A DNA stretch of 64,000 nucleotides. It comes from Bathynomus jamesi. Taxonomy: Eukaryota; Arthropoda; Malacostraca; Isopoda; Cirolanidae. Below the pieces are notes generated by a model. It was not told the origin of the DNA. It ran no database searches and saw only the letters and a list, made by a program, of their open reading frames with translations. Location of the stretch: the NCBI GenBank assembly GCA_023014485.1, contig JAJOZX010007503.1, forward strand, positions 1 through 64,000, written 5' to 3'. Both the position numbers and the translations under genes were made by a program. Positions within the stretch are counted from its first letter, which is position 1. The number at the start of each line of letters is the position of its first letter. Shown here one piece after another: positions 45,002 through 58,866 of this stretch.

Positions 45002-46508
45002 GTGTACCGAGGAAGGTTTGATAGACGATGTGCTCGTGAAAAGAAGCATGCGACACACGTTTAATGCGAGGTATGAATGGGGGTGGGGGTCTCTCTGACT
45101 AAATGATAGTCCCCTCTAAAGTGAGGTTGTATGGAGAATGAAGATAATGAATGGGAAAAAGGTGAATTGAAGGAGTTAAAGTGGAAAAGTAGCGGATTAG
45201 TATAGTAACAGTGAATGATGAACGGAGTGTACGAGTTGCAGAACAAATGGATACGAGTGAGATGTGGAATGTCTGATTAGATTAGGACTTCAAGGAGTGT
45301 GTGCAAAGTTGCAAAACTAGGTGCGAAGAAGAGGGCTTTAAAAAAATGTGGTGGCACGCCGAAGTTGCATCAACGGTTGAGAATAAAATGAAGAAATGGA
45401 TGTTGTGTAGTCGTAATAGAGGAGGAAAGTGGAAGTAAAAAGAGAGCGAGAGAAGTATGAAAAAAGTAGTACATCAGAAGAAACCGTAAATAATGAGTTT
45501 GGAATGAGGATGAATGAGAATTATGTAGAGAATAGAAAGTTGTTCTGGAAGGAAGTGCAGAAGCGCAGAAATGAAACTAAAAGTTTATTTAATAATAAGA
45601 GTGCTCACAGCGGATGTGTATCTACGGAATAGATGGAAGGCGTACGTCGAGTGTTTGATGGGTGGAAGAGATGAGAGGAGTGCAAACGTAATTGTGGTAG
45701 GATTTGGTGGTGTGAAGAGGACATGCGAAGTGAAAGAGGCGGTCTGTAAGCCGAAGAATGGAAAAGCAGCTGATATGGGTGGAATATGTGGGGGAAATGA
45801 TTATGTATGTAAGTATGAGGGATTCGGATGTTTAGTGGTTGTGGTGCATATGTCAGAATGTATGGATAAATGAGTGTGCGTAAAGACTGGAAAAAGCAAT
45901 AATTGTTTAATTGTACAAAATGAAAGGTGAAAGGAGTTTTGTACAGTAAGAATTACGTAGATATTGAGTGTTGCGCGTAGTTGCGAAGGTGTTTTTTTTT
46001 ATGCAGGAAGGGGGGGACAAGGGCGAATGCCCGCAAAAGCGCCCCTCCACCTCACAATAGAAGAAGAGGAGAGCCAAAATCAAAGTCCAGGGTTTTCGAG
46101 ATGCCTGGACACTCCGCGTTTGAAAGATTAGAGGTCATAGACAGGGGGAAAGATGAATTGAGGAAGGATCGTTCCAGAGTCGACCAGTTGAGTAGATGAA
46201 ATATTGAAAATTCCGATTAACTCTCCGTTAGAGAGAGTTTGGACAGAAAAGGAATGAGCGTGTCGAATTATTATTAGTAGAATCGTAATATAAAAGTACG
46301 TCATAGCATTATAGAATGCTTTGTAAGTGATGAGCAAGGACGGTTCCGAGGTGGACGAGGCTGTGTGGATCAGGTGTTCGCAATGAGACCGAGTTTGAGA
46401 AAGCGCGTGAAAACGATTGCGAGGCACGCGTGACATTTATGGATCTTGAGAAAGCGTATGATAGTGTGAATAGGAAAGGACTGTGGCGGGTCTTGAGTAC
46501 TGTATATA

Positions 46509-47412
46509 CAGGGCGTCCCAAAAAATGCATACACACTTTAAATACTTATAAGGCAGTGTTTATTAAAATACATTTCATTTTCAAATGTAATAGAATCTAC
46601 AGACATTATTTAATTGTTTTGTCAACGCCTGTTTTTCAAACTGACGTCCGTTCTGGTCCAGGCACTGCTGATAACGCGAAGCAATGGAATCGCAAACATC
46701 ACGAAACATTTCGTTTGGTATTTGTTGTGCATTCTCGTTCAATGGCTGCTCAATTCAGCGACTGTTGCAGGTTTTATAGCGTAGACTTTGTCTTTTAAGT
46801 ATCCCCATAAAAAAAGTCTAGTGGTGTGAGGTCTGGTGAACGCGGAGGGTATTCTACGAAACCCCTTCGTCCAATCCACATCCACATCGTGCAAGTACCA
46901 CTCGCAATCTCCACTCTTCGGTCCGGATCATCATCTTCATTAATAGCATGGACCTAATCTTAGAATGTAACTTTTCCATTGACAGCGCTTCAAAATGCGT
47001 TGGACAGACGATTCTGAAATTCCTACCTCACGACTCGCTTGCCGCACAGATTTTCTTGGACTTTGGTGATACGTTTCCAGTACTCTTTCTTGCTTTGTGG
47101 GGCTTGTCGATGTCCGTGGTCTTCCGGAACGCTTCTTGTGGACATTCTGAACAGTTCCATCGGCTTCAAACTTATCTCTAATTCGAGTGATGGTAAGTCG
47201 CGTTGGTGGATCTGTTTGAAACTCCCTCCTAAACTGTCTTTGCACTTCAACTGCGTTTTCACACTTCCAGTAGCATTTTAGAATGAATTTCCTTTGTTCA
47301 AAGTTTAGTTTGACTGCCATTATTAATTCTAATGGGTTTAACTTGGAAAGAAAGAAACATCAATTGAGCTATCAGCTGTTAAAGTGTGTATACATTTTTT
47401 TGGGACGCCCTG
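46509..47412 (-). mobile_element. mariner transposon, internally deleted (right copy)
   Basis: CAGGGCGTCCC at 46,509 and the inverse ending at 47,412. The transposase remnant opens at 47,320 on the minus strand and is frame-broken earlier than in the left copy (near 46,945). Confidence 0.85.
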
Positions 47413-47888
47413 TATATGGGGTTGGTGGTAGAAGACTCGTGAGTGCGATGAAGAGTTTCTGTGATAGGAGTAAGGCGTGCGTGAAAGTAAATAAAGAACT
47501 GAGTGAATGGTTTGATGCGAGTGTTTGTGCGCGTCAAGGATGTGTGGTGTTTCAATGGACGTTCAATCTGTCCATGACTGGAGCCCTGAGAGAGGTGAAA
47601 GTGCAACTGCTGAAAGAGGACTGATCTAGTGTATGATGGAAATAGGTGAGGCCTCTCGAATCTTTCGTATGTGGATGATGATGATGAGCGAGTGTGATAC
47701 GCAAAAGATTGTTGAGGGTTTTGTGCGGTGTGTGAGAGAAAATTGTTGAAAGTGAATGTGGGTAAGAGCAATTTATTGATTATGGAGAGTAAGGGAAATT
47801 CGGACGGTCATGCGATGGTGAAATACTAGAGGTTGTAAAGTATTTTAAATATTTCTGGTGTGTAGTGACCATTAAATAAGAAAGGTAC

Positions 47889-47928
<40 letters not shown>

Positions 47929-48248
47929 TGTGTGTGTGTGTGTAGTACCGACACTTTTGTATGGGTACGAAACACTGACATGACACGAAAGGAAGAAGAA
48001 GAGGGTAAGAGCAGTCGAGAGGAATAACGATAATAATAAGAATAAGAAATAGAATAAGAAATCGTGTGGTCCTGGAAAGATGCGGTGCTCAAAAGTCATT
48101 GAAAGTGAAAACCGAGAAAGTGTACTAAGGACGTTTGGACATACGGAAAAGTGGAAGATGACAGAGTTGTGAAAAGAGTGTATAAGAGTTTTTGCGAAGG
48201 TAGAAGAATGGAAAAGAAGGTCGAAAAAGATGGCTAGACACGATGAAT

Positions 48249-48552
<304 letters not shown>

Positions 48553-48878
48553 CTGCAACTAGGTTGAAATGGAAGAGGTTTGTCATAAGTACGCGAGTAG
48601 GAACTCTGCATTTAATTGCGCAACATCGGTTTAAGACATTTGACATTCATAATTCTAATAAAAAAAATTGATTTTACCTGCCCTGCATCGGAACACACCT
48701 TTACACACGTTCGTTTAATCATCATTTATTTATAATTAAATGTAATCCAATGTTGTATCGTAGAATGGCGAAATACGAGTACTCGCAACATTTGTCTACT
48801 TAAGGGGAAAACTAATTGATACAAGGTGTTATTAATTACTAGTTAGAGAGTGCCTGAAATAATGAATGAACCGGTATA

Positions 48879-49104
48879 AAGGGTGCCCCATAAGTCCAAA
48901 TCGATTGTAATTAAGGCGAAAATACGAGAAATCAAAGTAAAAAGTTTATAATAAATTTCGAAATCTTTATTGATTATTCAAAGCGCAAAATCTAACCATC
49001 TCGACAAATATTCTTTCCTTAGTAATCGATTACGTCAGTGTTGAGCTCCATTAGATGGATTTTCGCTTTAATTATAACCGATTGGGACTTATGGGCTACC
49101 CGGT
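48879..49104. mobile_element. mariner-type MITE (right copy)
   Basis: Mirror of 12,976-13,200, from GGGTGCCCCATAAGTCC to the inverse of GGGTAGCCCATAAG. Confidence 0.7.
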
Positions 49105-49789
49105 ACAAAATAAAACGGTGTTAATTTTAGTGCGCATGTCCTGTTCAGAATTTTATTTACTAGTTTTGATTTGTTTTGTTTGTCCGCATTTCTTTAGAAT
49201 TAGTTTTGAAAAACTTTTTTTTTGCTTTTTTTACTTACGCCCAATAGTAGAGCAATGAATTTTGAATTTAAATAGGCCTGCAGAGACCTAACATATATCT
49301 TCGACATAATTTTTATATCGTAGATTCAGTGAAGTAGCTTTGGACACACGATCACGTGGGTAGGTGGTCAACGTGAATAGACGTATTAAAAAGTGTTATA
49401 CTGCATTCTGAATGTACATACTGTATAACGCAATCATTAATAATGAGCGAGATGCGATCGTCGGACACGCTGCTAAGCCCTATACGTTACATTAAGTCAA
49501 AGCTGGATTTATAAAATTATGAAGGTTTTTACACACGCCAACCATTAGCCTATATACACTCTAGATTCATTTCATAATTCATTTAATACTGTTGTGAAAT
49601 GAGTGTTCAGGCACAGACAATATAGACTTCAATTCTCGTACGAGACCAAAAGTGGAGAATCGGTCTGATTTGCCCAGTGAACAACAATCTGGGACCTTAA
49701 TCAGTGGTGAGGCCTGTTATGTAATAGACCTTGTTATACATATATATGAACTGGTTTCGCGCGTTCATTCCTTATCGCTGGTGGTCAGG

Positions 49790-49825
<36 letters not shown>

Positions 49826-49904
49826 ATGATAAAATTGTAAATTTGGCACATTTCAAGCAAATTTCAGCTAAATTTTTACCTTCATCCACATATCATCTTT
49901 ACCT
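49105..49904. other. Mirror of 12,181-12,975
   Basis: No gene seen. (CT)n at about 49,795-49,822. Confidence 0.45.
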
Positions 49905-50078
49905 TTCACCTCACACCTTTATATGTAGATCACCTTTGGTTAGCTTCCGCCCGAATTGTTCATTCTGACGAAGCAAGCTTTTCACTCCACCTTAGACCTA
50001 CAGTTTAACGTGGAATCCGAACCACGCCCCACCAGCAGCAGCCCAGCGTCTTAACCACTAGGCCACCCAGGGTACCCA
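49905..50078 (-). repeat. tRNA-derived SINE (right copy)
   Basis: Minus-strand copy of 12,003-12,180, with the A and B boxes intact. Confidence 0.7.
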
Positions 50079-50133
50079 GTTATCTACCAACCACTAAAAA
50101 CACACGCGTGTGTATATATGTATGTATATATAC

Positions 50134-50193
<60 letters not shown>

Positions 50194-51490
50194 GGGGCAG
50201 GACTTGGAGTTCATCCAGAATTTAGTGTTGTACTTCCTCTTCACGCTACTGAAATTAACATTTGCGATTTGATATTAAGAACGCTTGAGTAAAGATTGTT
50301 AATTTAACCTAAAATTAACTTATGATTAGCGTACCTAACCTAACCTAACCATAGCCAACTTAAAGTAACCCGAATTGGGAAATGTGAGGAAACGAATGAG
50401 AAAAACGTGAAATGAGAACTGACCTCTTTTTCACGCCTAAAACTTTAAAAAGTTTTGACAGTTCGAAAATGAGAACGGTGGAATTGCGTCTCCCAAATCG
50501 GATGGTTTTCCTTAACCTTCAAATCTAACTTTCGATTATTATCAGAGATTAATTTCGACTCACTTCCAATTTGAAATGATGAAGCAAAATCTTTGTCCGC
50601 GATTTAAAAAAAAAGAAAAAAAAAAAAAAAAATTGAATTTGATGCAACCTCCATTAACCTAATCTATTTCATTAATAAGAAAAAATGAAGATAAATTATT
50701 TTAATATGAGGTGGTTTCACCTCAAAATAGGCCAACTTTTTGCTCTGAATTTGTACTCTTAAACTTTAGAATTTTTGTTCCAAAGTAATTCGCTCTTCAT
50801 TTGCGTATGACGTAAATGAAGTTTTACATCGACAGACGAATAATTTTTTAAGTTAAAGGAAAGTATATACATTATTCTACCCATACTTTAGTGTGTGTGT
50901 GTGTGTGTGTGTGTAAAATGTTACTTTCGTTGTGAAACGTTAACGGTTCGCAGTTGAAATGAAACAAATTGCAAATACTCGTTATTTTTTCTATTTTTTT
51001 TCCGATTTAATAATTTAGGTGCCATTTTGAAGATTGCGTAAAGAAATAAAATGTGTCCCGCGCCTCACTTATAAAAAGGTTAAATAGAAAAGTAAACATT
51101 AAAGGGAACTTTTCCATTCGTAACATATTTTTTTTTACAAGAACTCTAACTATTAGCAACCTTAGTCATGAGGTCACGGCAAGACCCCCACACACCCCCA
51201 CCCGAATGTGAAACACCTGTTCCGAATTGAATACTGTTTTTACGCCGTCGCATCTGTGTATAAACAGTTGTTTAGGCTCGTGTTATTCCTGCATACGCGT
51301 GTAACGAACGCATTTCCGAAAAATATATTAGGCGGAGGATATAAATTAAAGGAAGACTATCGAAGATTGTGAAATAACGGTGGACTTTTTGTTTTTTTCT
51401 TCTTTTAATCATCTGTCAATGAGTAAGTAATGGGGACATATATAAAATAATGCTTGAATTATCACTTAATTGCAAATTCTCTCTCTCTCT

Positions 51491-51530
<40 letters not shown>

Positions 51531-51546
51531 TATATATATAATATAA
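50079..51546. other. Mirror of 10,544-12,002
   Basis: No gene. (TA)n at about 50,137-50,190 is longer than in the left arm (about 33 bp). (GT)n lies at about 50,891-50,914. Confidence 0.5.
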
Positions 51547-51727
51547 TGTTACAGGGAATCTGAGAGTAGGAATTTCATGAAATCCCTAAAATGTTCAGGC
51601 ATTTCGTGTAAGGTTAAGTTGATATTTTCGTTAAAACTAACGAAAATATTGCGACTTAACCATACATAAAATCACTGAACATTTTAGGGATTTCATGAAA
51701 TACCTAGTTAACAGATTCCCTGTAACA
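51547..51727. mobile_element. Palindromic MITE (right copy)
   Basis: Mirror of 10,363-10,543, same 181 bp length. Confidence 0.8.
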
Positions 51728-51844
51728 CACGCATTCACCAGTCCAGATATAGACCCCTATATATGCGTACATACTTTACTTTTACAACTTTCAGATGGCT
51801 TATTTTGTGAATCTGTTTCGTGCGAATATTGCAGAGTATATATA

Positions 51845-51895
<51 letters not shown>

Positions 51896-53461
51896 TTTTA
51901 TGCTCATACGTCATACGTAATTCATATGTCGTTATAAAGATTGGCAGGTGTTTTTATATTTTTTTTTTGATGAATCGAAAGTGTACAGAAATTAATTTCT
52001 GTCCCCTTTTGTTCCTCCCATTAATTAATTAATTAATTACAGTAAAAAGAAAAATGAAATTTATTTATAATTTGATTTCTTTTTATTTATTGATTTTTGT
52101 AAGGGGAAAATGATGGGTATTTGCGAATAAAGGAACCTAAAATGAACGTTGGTCGAGAGAGAATGAATAGATATTGGAGACGGGGAGAATTTTTCATTTT
52201 CATTTAAGAGAGAGAACTATTTAATTAAGATTTTAATTTACTTCTTTAATTATATTCTAAAGTACTAATTCCGTGGCTTCTCTTCATTATAGAGTTTTGT
52301 ACCACGTAACTAGTTCGTAACTCGTTATCATTAAGCCACGCGACGCGAGTTGTTTTATACGTAACTCGGGCCGGATGGAACGCTATTTCGGTTACGATCC
52401 GTATATTAATTTGCTAGAATATACACTATCTTAATACATCTTAGGCGAGTCGTACGTTTTTACGTATTTAAAATGCATTTTTTAATGTTTAAAATCGAAG
52501 TGTGTAAAAAATAAATGATTCCTACAGCATTTTTGTCTTGGGCAGGACTGCATTCAAAAGCGGGGCGTGCGCGAACATTCGTGTCATGAGGAAGACGGAC
52601 GGTCCGTATAAGCGGCGTGAGTGAACACCCGCATCAGCTATTTACTATTGATTCCCACTCAACTCATAAAAAATTAGGAGCGACCCCGTTCGTACGATCG
52701 CTCGCGTTGGTTGGCGACCTTGTCCTTCATTCTTATAGGAATTAAGGGCTGGGGTTTCTCGTCTTTTATGGATATAAGATGGGATGGAATTGCTTTTAGA
52801 TTCGAAGAACCTGATGGCCGTTATATAAGTAGCCATTTTGTTGAACTAGATAATTAAATACATTTAAGAATGAACTCTTTTCATTCTTTTACCGACATTT
52901 TTAATAGAATTTTAGGTATTCGCTTTTGCCACATGAAGCGCAGATATTTTGGAGGTTACTCGTATTAGGAAAGTCACGATTTATTTTCATAATGTAATTT
53001 TGGGGATCAGAAAATTTTAAGATTTCTTACGAAATTTGACAGTTCCACGTTCCAAACTGTATTTTACTTTGATATTAATTATATATACTTTTACGTAAGT
53101 TTCGTTAGCGAGTCTCGCAGTTCGTAGAGCACGAGTCTCCCTCCGATTGTTACAAACAGTTCGAGGATTCGTGTTTTACGTAAATAAATATCAGAACTTG
53201 GAAAGAGTTTCCGGTTATAAAGAGTCGCGGGTCTGGTGAGTAGAGAAAGGGTTTCGTTAACAAATGCTACGGCGAAAGAAACGAAATTGAATACAGAAAC
53301 CAATTGAATTGTAATTGTTTTCATTCTTACAGAATTAAGAGTCATTTTGGAGAAACACCTCCATATTTTCGCCACTGATCATAAAAATTTCTACCGAGTG
53401 TGGTATGTGTGCTGTATTTGAGTAATTGGAGATAGGGTTAAAAGTTTGTTTTCTTTTCCAG
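51728..53461. other. Mirror of 8,612-10,362 (putative intron or intergenic)
   Basis: No gene. (TA)n at about 51,837-51,890. Confidence 0.45.
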
Positions 53462-53650
53462 GGTTTGGTTGAGTTAATTCACACGTTGCAGGACGCAATG
53501 GCAGTTGAACAGCAGACCTTCGAGAGCCTCTCGCAGCAGCTGGAACGAGTGGAGGACCCTCTTCTTCAGCAACGAATGTCAGCTGCACTCTGCACCTCAC
53601 AGACGCGTTTAGCCAGGCTTTGTTCGCGGAATATGAGGTGCTTTACGCAG
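53462..53650 (+). CDS. Internal host-gene exon, 63 codons (right copy)
   Basis: Same phase 0-0 exon as 8,423-8,611, here on the plus strand, with TTTTCCAG before and GTAAGATC after. The reading frame is fully conserved between arms. If the palindrome is a real duplication, this would be a second, inverted copy of the exon; if not, it is the same exon seen twice. Family not recognised. Confidence 0.6.
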
Positions 53651-54071
53651 GTAAGATCAGAGACACGTACGGTATCCACTTAAGTCGATTTATTTATACA
53701 GTTTGACCTATATTTTATGGTTTATTTATCCGTTAAGTAAAGGAGAAAATTTGAGATAGACATAATAGATAAATTTACATTCATTAAAGAAAGGGTTTCG
53801 TGTCGTATATAAAGTTTTTACTTCAAATTATATTGACTATATTATCGGTGTTTCTCCTTCGTAATGCGTACTGTACTAGCAGTTGTCCATATTTTGTACG
53901 TATATCAATTTGTATCGATTTGTATTATCTTATTTATATCAGCTTCTGGGAAAACCGAAATAGACCTTTGTAAATCAAACTAAAGTATTTAACTGCTGTT
54001 GACGTAGTTCAGTTGGGGGGGGGGGGGGGGGGGGTCGATTCATTTATACCATAAAGAACCTGGTTTTTATT

Positions 54072-54995
54072 TATTTATTTTTGCAAGCAAAGGCTATGGC
54101 TATGGATGCTGTATATTTGAACTTTGCGAAGCGTTGGGCACGGTCCCCCATAAATTCAAGCGCATAGTATTAGCGGTAAACATATTAAAAGGAATTGAAA
54201 ACCGGTTAACAGAGAGGACAACAGAGTTGTAATAAATGGATCGGCGTTGGAGTGGGGAAAGATAACTAGCGGGGTTCCTCAAGGATCTGTGTTGGGGCCA
54301 ATCTTGTTCATTGTTTACGTAAATGATCTCGATATTAATCTGATTAGTAAAATTTCAGAATTTGGGGACTATACGAAACTCGGCGGTAAAGTGTATATAG
54401 TAGATTCGATAGAAAGGCTTGCAGTGATCTTAATGGAGTCGTTGATTAGTCGGATAAATGGCAGATGAAATTTAACCCCTTTAAATCCCACAGTTTCCTC
54501 TCCATGCCTGAAAAATGTTGATCGCCTGGCGTTAAAATTTACGCCTTGAGATGTTGAAGGGTTTAGTTTAGTTAGCAGAGTTTAGTTATGTATGGCAGGT
54601 AAAGACCTTAGTTCGATAACGGAGGAGAAAGATTTAGGCGTTATAAGTTACAAATGACTTAGTTTTCAAGCAATGAGCCGAAGTCAGTAATAAAAAAGCT
54701 AATAAAGTGTTGGGGTTTTATATCCCGAAATCTCGAGTACAAATCTAAAGACATCATATTACTGTCGCATAAGTCCTTAGTTCGACCACGTTAATTAGAG
54801 TACTCATATAGTTCTGGTCTCCATATATGAGGAAAGATATAGAAACACTTTAAAGAATTCGGAGAAGAGCGATCAAGCTTTTACCTAACCATCGTAATAA
54901 AAGCGCAATAAAAACTACAAACAAAGAATAGCGGAACTTGATTGATTTTCACTGGAAAAGAGAAGTCGGAGAGGCCAATATAATTGGTTTTTGGT
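54072..54995 (+). pseudogene. LINE RT fragment (right copy)
   Basis: Mirror of 7,085-8,005. EWGKITSGVPQGSVLGPILF is intact, FGDYT replaces the catalytic motif, and a one-base deletion near 54,418 shifts the frame earlier than in the left copy. Confidence 0.75.
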
Positions 54996-55608
54996 TAATA
55001 TTCCGCAGAACACATCGCCTAAACCTTAGAAAACAATAATATATTGAGAATCCTCGTAAAAAATAATGAAAGAAAATATGTATGATATGGTGCGCAAATC
55101 AATATTAATACCATAAAAAAAATAATAGTTAATGTTATCTTATCAAAATTGGCAGCAAATAATTGTCACTCATTTTCTGTATAGTTTATTTATTTGTATT
55201 TGACTTATTCACCCACTTCGCGTCAGATTTAGCGTTTACGGGGTTAGTTTAGGTTAGGTTATAATCAGTGGCGTACATAAAGGGGGGCATAGTCCCCATT
55301 GTAAAAATTACTACTACTCTCATTAAAGATATTTGAAAAAGAAATTTTCAAAAATCGATAACTGCAACATTTATCACAAAAAAAATCTTGATGTCATACG
55401 GAATTTCAGTTATTTCATGGTTACCAGGACATGTTATTAACTCAAAAGCAATTTTGGCTGGCTTAGGAACGTTTATATATGTCTTCATACGTACGATTAA
55501 TTTGTGCAAATTTGATTCTTTGCCCATAAATTGGAAATAAAATACAACTGTGAAGCCTTCCAAGATGCAATTCATTTTGATTCCAAATCAGTCATCATCA
55601 ATTTTGAG

Positions 55609-55639
<31 letters not shown>

Positions 55640-55704
55640 GCGTGTGTGTGTGTATATAATATATATATAATATATAATATATATATATATATAATTATAT
55701 ATTA

Positions 55705-55781
<77 letters not shown>

Positions 55782-55998
55782 GGTGAACCAAAAGTAGGTG
55801 GACAGTAGGTTGAATACGGTTTGTGTTATATTATATTATAACTATGGTGTTCATTATAACTATGGTGTTTGTGTTATATTATATTAAATATTATAACTAA
55901 ATTTATTTAAATTTTATTTTGTATTATAGTATACAAAAAAATTAAATATGTATTCTCAAAATAAATGTTATCATTTACTGTCCACCTACATTTGGTTC

Positions 55999-56003
<5 letters not shown>
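55782..56003. mobile_element. mariner-type MITE (right copy)
   Basis: Mirror of 6,083-6,303, same termini, flanked by TA repeats. Confidence 0.65.
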
Positions 56004-56029
<26 letters not shown>

Positions 56030-56061
56030 GCAAATAACTGCAATGACCGCGCAGTATATAA

Positions 56062-56232
56062 ATGAATAGAAACGACATAAGTATTAAGGAACGTTTCTGC
56101 ACACGAGGAGGAGAGATAACGAAATAATGAAAAATGAGGCGAACCAGGCGGTTCGCTCATTTTTCATTATTTCGTTATCTCTCCTCCTCGTGTGCAGAAA
56201 CGTTCCTTAATACTTATGTCGTTTCTATTCAT
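56062..56232. mobile_element. Right-arm-only hairpin of about 171 bp in a (TA)n tract
   Basis: ATGAATAGAAACGACATAAG at the left pairs with the inverse at the right. The stem continues through GTATTAAGGAACGTTTCTGC and ACACGAGGAGGAGAGATAAC for about 84 bp per arm, with a loop of about 4 bases (near 56,146) and one unpaired G. It is flanked by (TA)n on one side and by a short unique segment (GCAAATAACTGCAATGACCG) plus (TA)n on the other. The mirror site in the left arm (6,019-6,082) has only TA repeats. It could be a fold-back MITE. Confidence 0.85.
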
Positions 56233-57298
56233 ATATATATATATATAATATATATTATATAATATATCTGGTCTACCTAACTGTGTTCGTAATTGTGTAT
56301 TGTGTGTGTCCTCCTTGGTGGCGGAGGGAACCTACAATTTTACGTGGGTTCCGAACCACAAGAACATAAGAAATTTATGCAAAAACTGCCTGTACATTGG
56401 CAACGACCAATTTTTACAAAACTAAATAATTATCAATTTAAAACTAATTAATTATCGATTTAAAACTAAAGATAGAATCTCTGGATCCAGAGGATCAAGT
56501 CATAATAGACTACTATCCACAATTATGTTACACTCTATATCTATTTATAACCGACATGCAAATATATCAGATCCAAAGAATCCAGTCAATTTCATTACGG
56601 TATCCATCAATACTAGTACCTTACCAACCAAAAATAAGTCACGATCCATATCGATTGCGGACCAAGTCAAAATTTACAACCATATACATTACAATATATA
56701 TACTTAGGAGGAAAAGTGTAAGTGTGGCTGTAAAGACTGTACAGTAATGTAGAAATGTGTGTGCACCCATTTTGAGTCTCCCATTTCAAAGTGTTTGTGG
56801 GGCAAGTGAAGATCATGAGTTTTTCAATACCTCACAGTACTAGGGGGGGCACCGCTCGGCAGAGGAATCTCTTTAAATAGGGTGTGTAAGGACAGAGTAT
56901 ATCCCCTAACCCAAGATGCTGCCTCCCTATATTCCACAACACTTGTGTTGAGCTGTGAGATATATCACCACAAAGCCTTAATTTTACTACCTTAAGATGA
57001 AGTCCACCCCGAGGAACAAGTCCCCCCTGCCGTAGAAACTGTTCCAAAAATTCGCAAAATGCACTCCTTCCTGTTGGCAAAGAGACTTTAGGTTATTGTT
57101 AATATAGGTCGCCTTGCTGTAGAAATCGTTACGTTGGATAATTCGAGGAAGTCTACCTGTTAAAACAATCTTATTAGTTTTCTCCTTTATGCGTGTGTGT
57201 GGCCCCCCCCCCCTTTAAGAAATGCTGTGTACGCCCCTGGTTACAATAAAGAAAATAAAGTTCCATACTAGAAAATATTTATTTGATGTATTTTGAGG

Positions 57299-57430
57299 CT
57301 TTTTAATAGAATCTGGTATCCGTTTTTTGTGAAATTAGGCAGCTTTCGATGTATACATTCGTTCGAAAAAGATTATTTATCTCAAAACGTGCTCAGGTGA
57401 GCAAGAAACGGATACCAGATTCTGTTAAAA
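57299..57430. mobile_element. Small MITE (right copy)
   Basis: Mirror of 4,852-4,981. Confidence 0.7.
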
Positions 57431-57477
57431 CGCATTACATTATTATTATCTGGTATGTAATTTCGGGCGATACGTTT

Positions 57478-57685
57478 TGAGGAATTGCTACCAAGTTTCA
57501 AGATATTAAATAGAATTGATAATATAAATTTGGAACACCTTTTTAAATTAGATAATGAGAGCGTAACCAGGAGTAATAGATTTAAATTTAAAGTAGAAGG
57601 TTTAATAGCGCGATAGCAGAAAACTTCTTTCCTTACAGTATCGTAAATTTTTGGAGAGACTAGTAAATGAAGCTTCGATGAAACA
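57478..57685 (+). pseudogene. LINE ORF2 3' tail (right copy)
   Basis: Plus-strand mirror of 4,610-4,812, with the same CYQV..ILNRIDN and HLFKLDNESVTRSN reading. Confidence 0.6.
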
Positions 57686-58677
57686 ATGCTGCTTCTAATT
57701 TATTACTTTATAAATTAAAATAAATAAATAAAAATCCTTAAGAAAAAACGTATTGCCTAGATTAGAATGCGTAATTTAGTGTTTCGCGCAATCCTGTTTT
57801 GTCTTCCACTTTTTACTACTTTAAAGTTTCACGCGTTGTAGCGCACGAAATAATGTGTTATGTATGGTGTGAAATTGTTTGAGTGCATTTTTGCATCGTG
57901 TGAGAGTAATACTGGGCGGTTTTTGGAATCTTTCCTACTACCTTCTTTGGCTACCCTAAAGTGGATCCTCGGGTCTTTGGTAGCCCGTAACTTCCGTAAT
58001 ACTCCCGAAATAGTTTTACTTTTTCTACATCTATAAAGGATGAAATCCACTTTTTTATTAGTTCTCTCTCCTTATAATCATCAGTGTTTTTGTCACAGAT
58101 GTTTAGAAATTAAGTCTTAGGCAGAGAACGTAGGTTTCACCGTTTTCTTTAAAAAGCACCGCTCCTTTCATATTCCGGGTACGAGCAGCTCGCGGCCTCG
58201 CTGCCAAGTATATAGAGAGTCAGCATACTAACGAGGCTTCCGTACATGATTTATCATCAATTGAAGCAACAATGCCTCGGGTTATAATCCATTGAGCGGT
58301 TAAATTCTTATTGACTTCCTTGTTTGTGTTGTTAGTCACATACGTTGAAGTAGTATATTTCTTAAGAGAAGCGTATGAAGATAGTATTCTTTGAGCGAGC
58401 TTGGGCTATTAAATCATTTTGAGAGAACTATTTTGAAAGATTTCGCGGTTTATAAATAATTTGTTTCAATATCATAATTTTACAGTATATGATTTCGATA
58501 GATCAGTTTATGACTAAGAAAAAAGGGGAAAATCTTGTAAGTAGGTGGGATTCTTGCATTCATTTGAATGACACACTTTCGTGTATCTAAGAGTGATTTG
58601 AGACATATTCTGAGGGAAACCTCGTAAATAGCTGGGATTCTTTGTACAGTTATCGTATTATAGAGTAAAGCTAACGT
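57686..58677. other. Mirror of 3,604-4,609
   Basis: No gene seen. Confidence 0.45.
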
Positions 58678-58745
58678 CCGTAGCTCAGTGGGTAACATCG
58701 TCTCCCTGTAATCGAAGGGATGATACATGGGTTTGAACCCCGATG
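58678..58745 (+). repeat. tRNA-derived SINE head (right copy)
   Basis: Plus-strand copy of 3,535-3,603, with TAGCTCAGTGGGTAAC and GGGTTTGAACCCC boxes. Confidence 0.5.
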
Positions 58746-58866
58746 ATGGTAGTAGTAGTATGGGAGTTTAGAGCAATGGGTCGCATTAGTTGGCCTGAAC
58801 ACTGCTAGTTTCTGGACCTTTTGAATAATTATTTGTTGTTATTATTATAAAGTACTACGATATATC

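Larger units (their letters stand above)
55266..57239. mobile_element. Non-autonomous hAT element (right copy)
   Basis: CAGTGGCGTACATAAAGG at 55,266 to GTACGCCCCTG at 57,239, flanked by GTTATAAT and GTTACAAT. About 200 bp longer than the left copy, because of the hairpin at 56,062-56,232 and longer (TA)n runs. The LINE esterase fragment is at about 56,930-57,155, minus strand. Confidence 0.8.
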
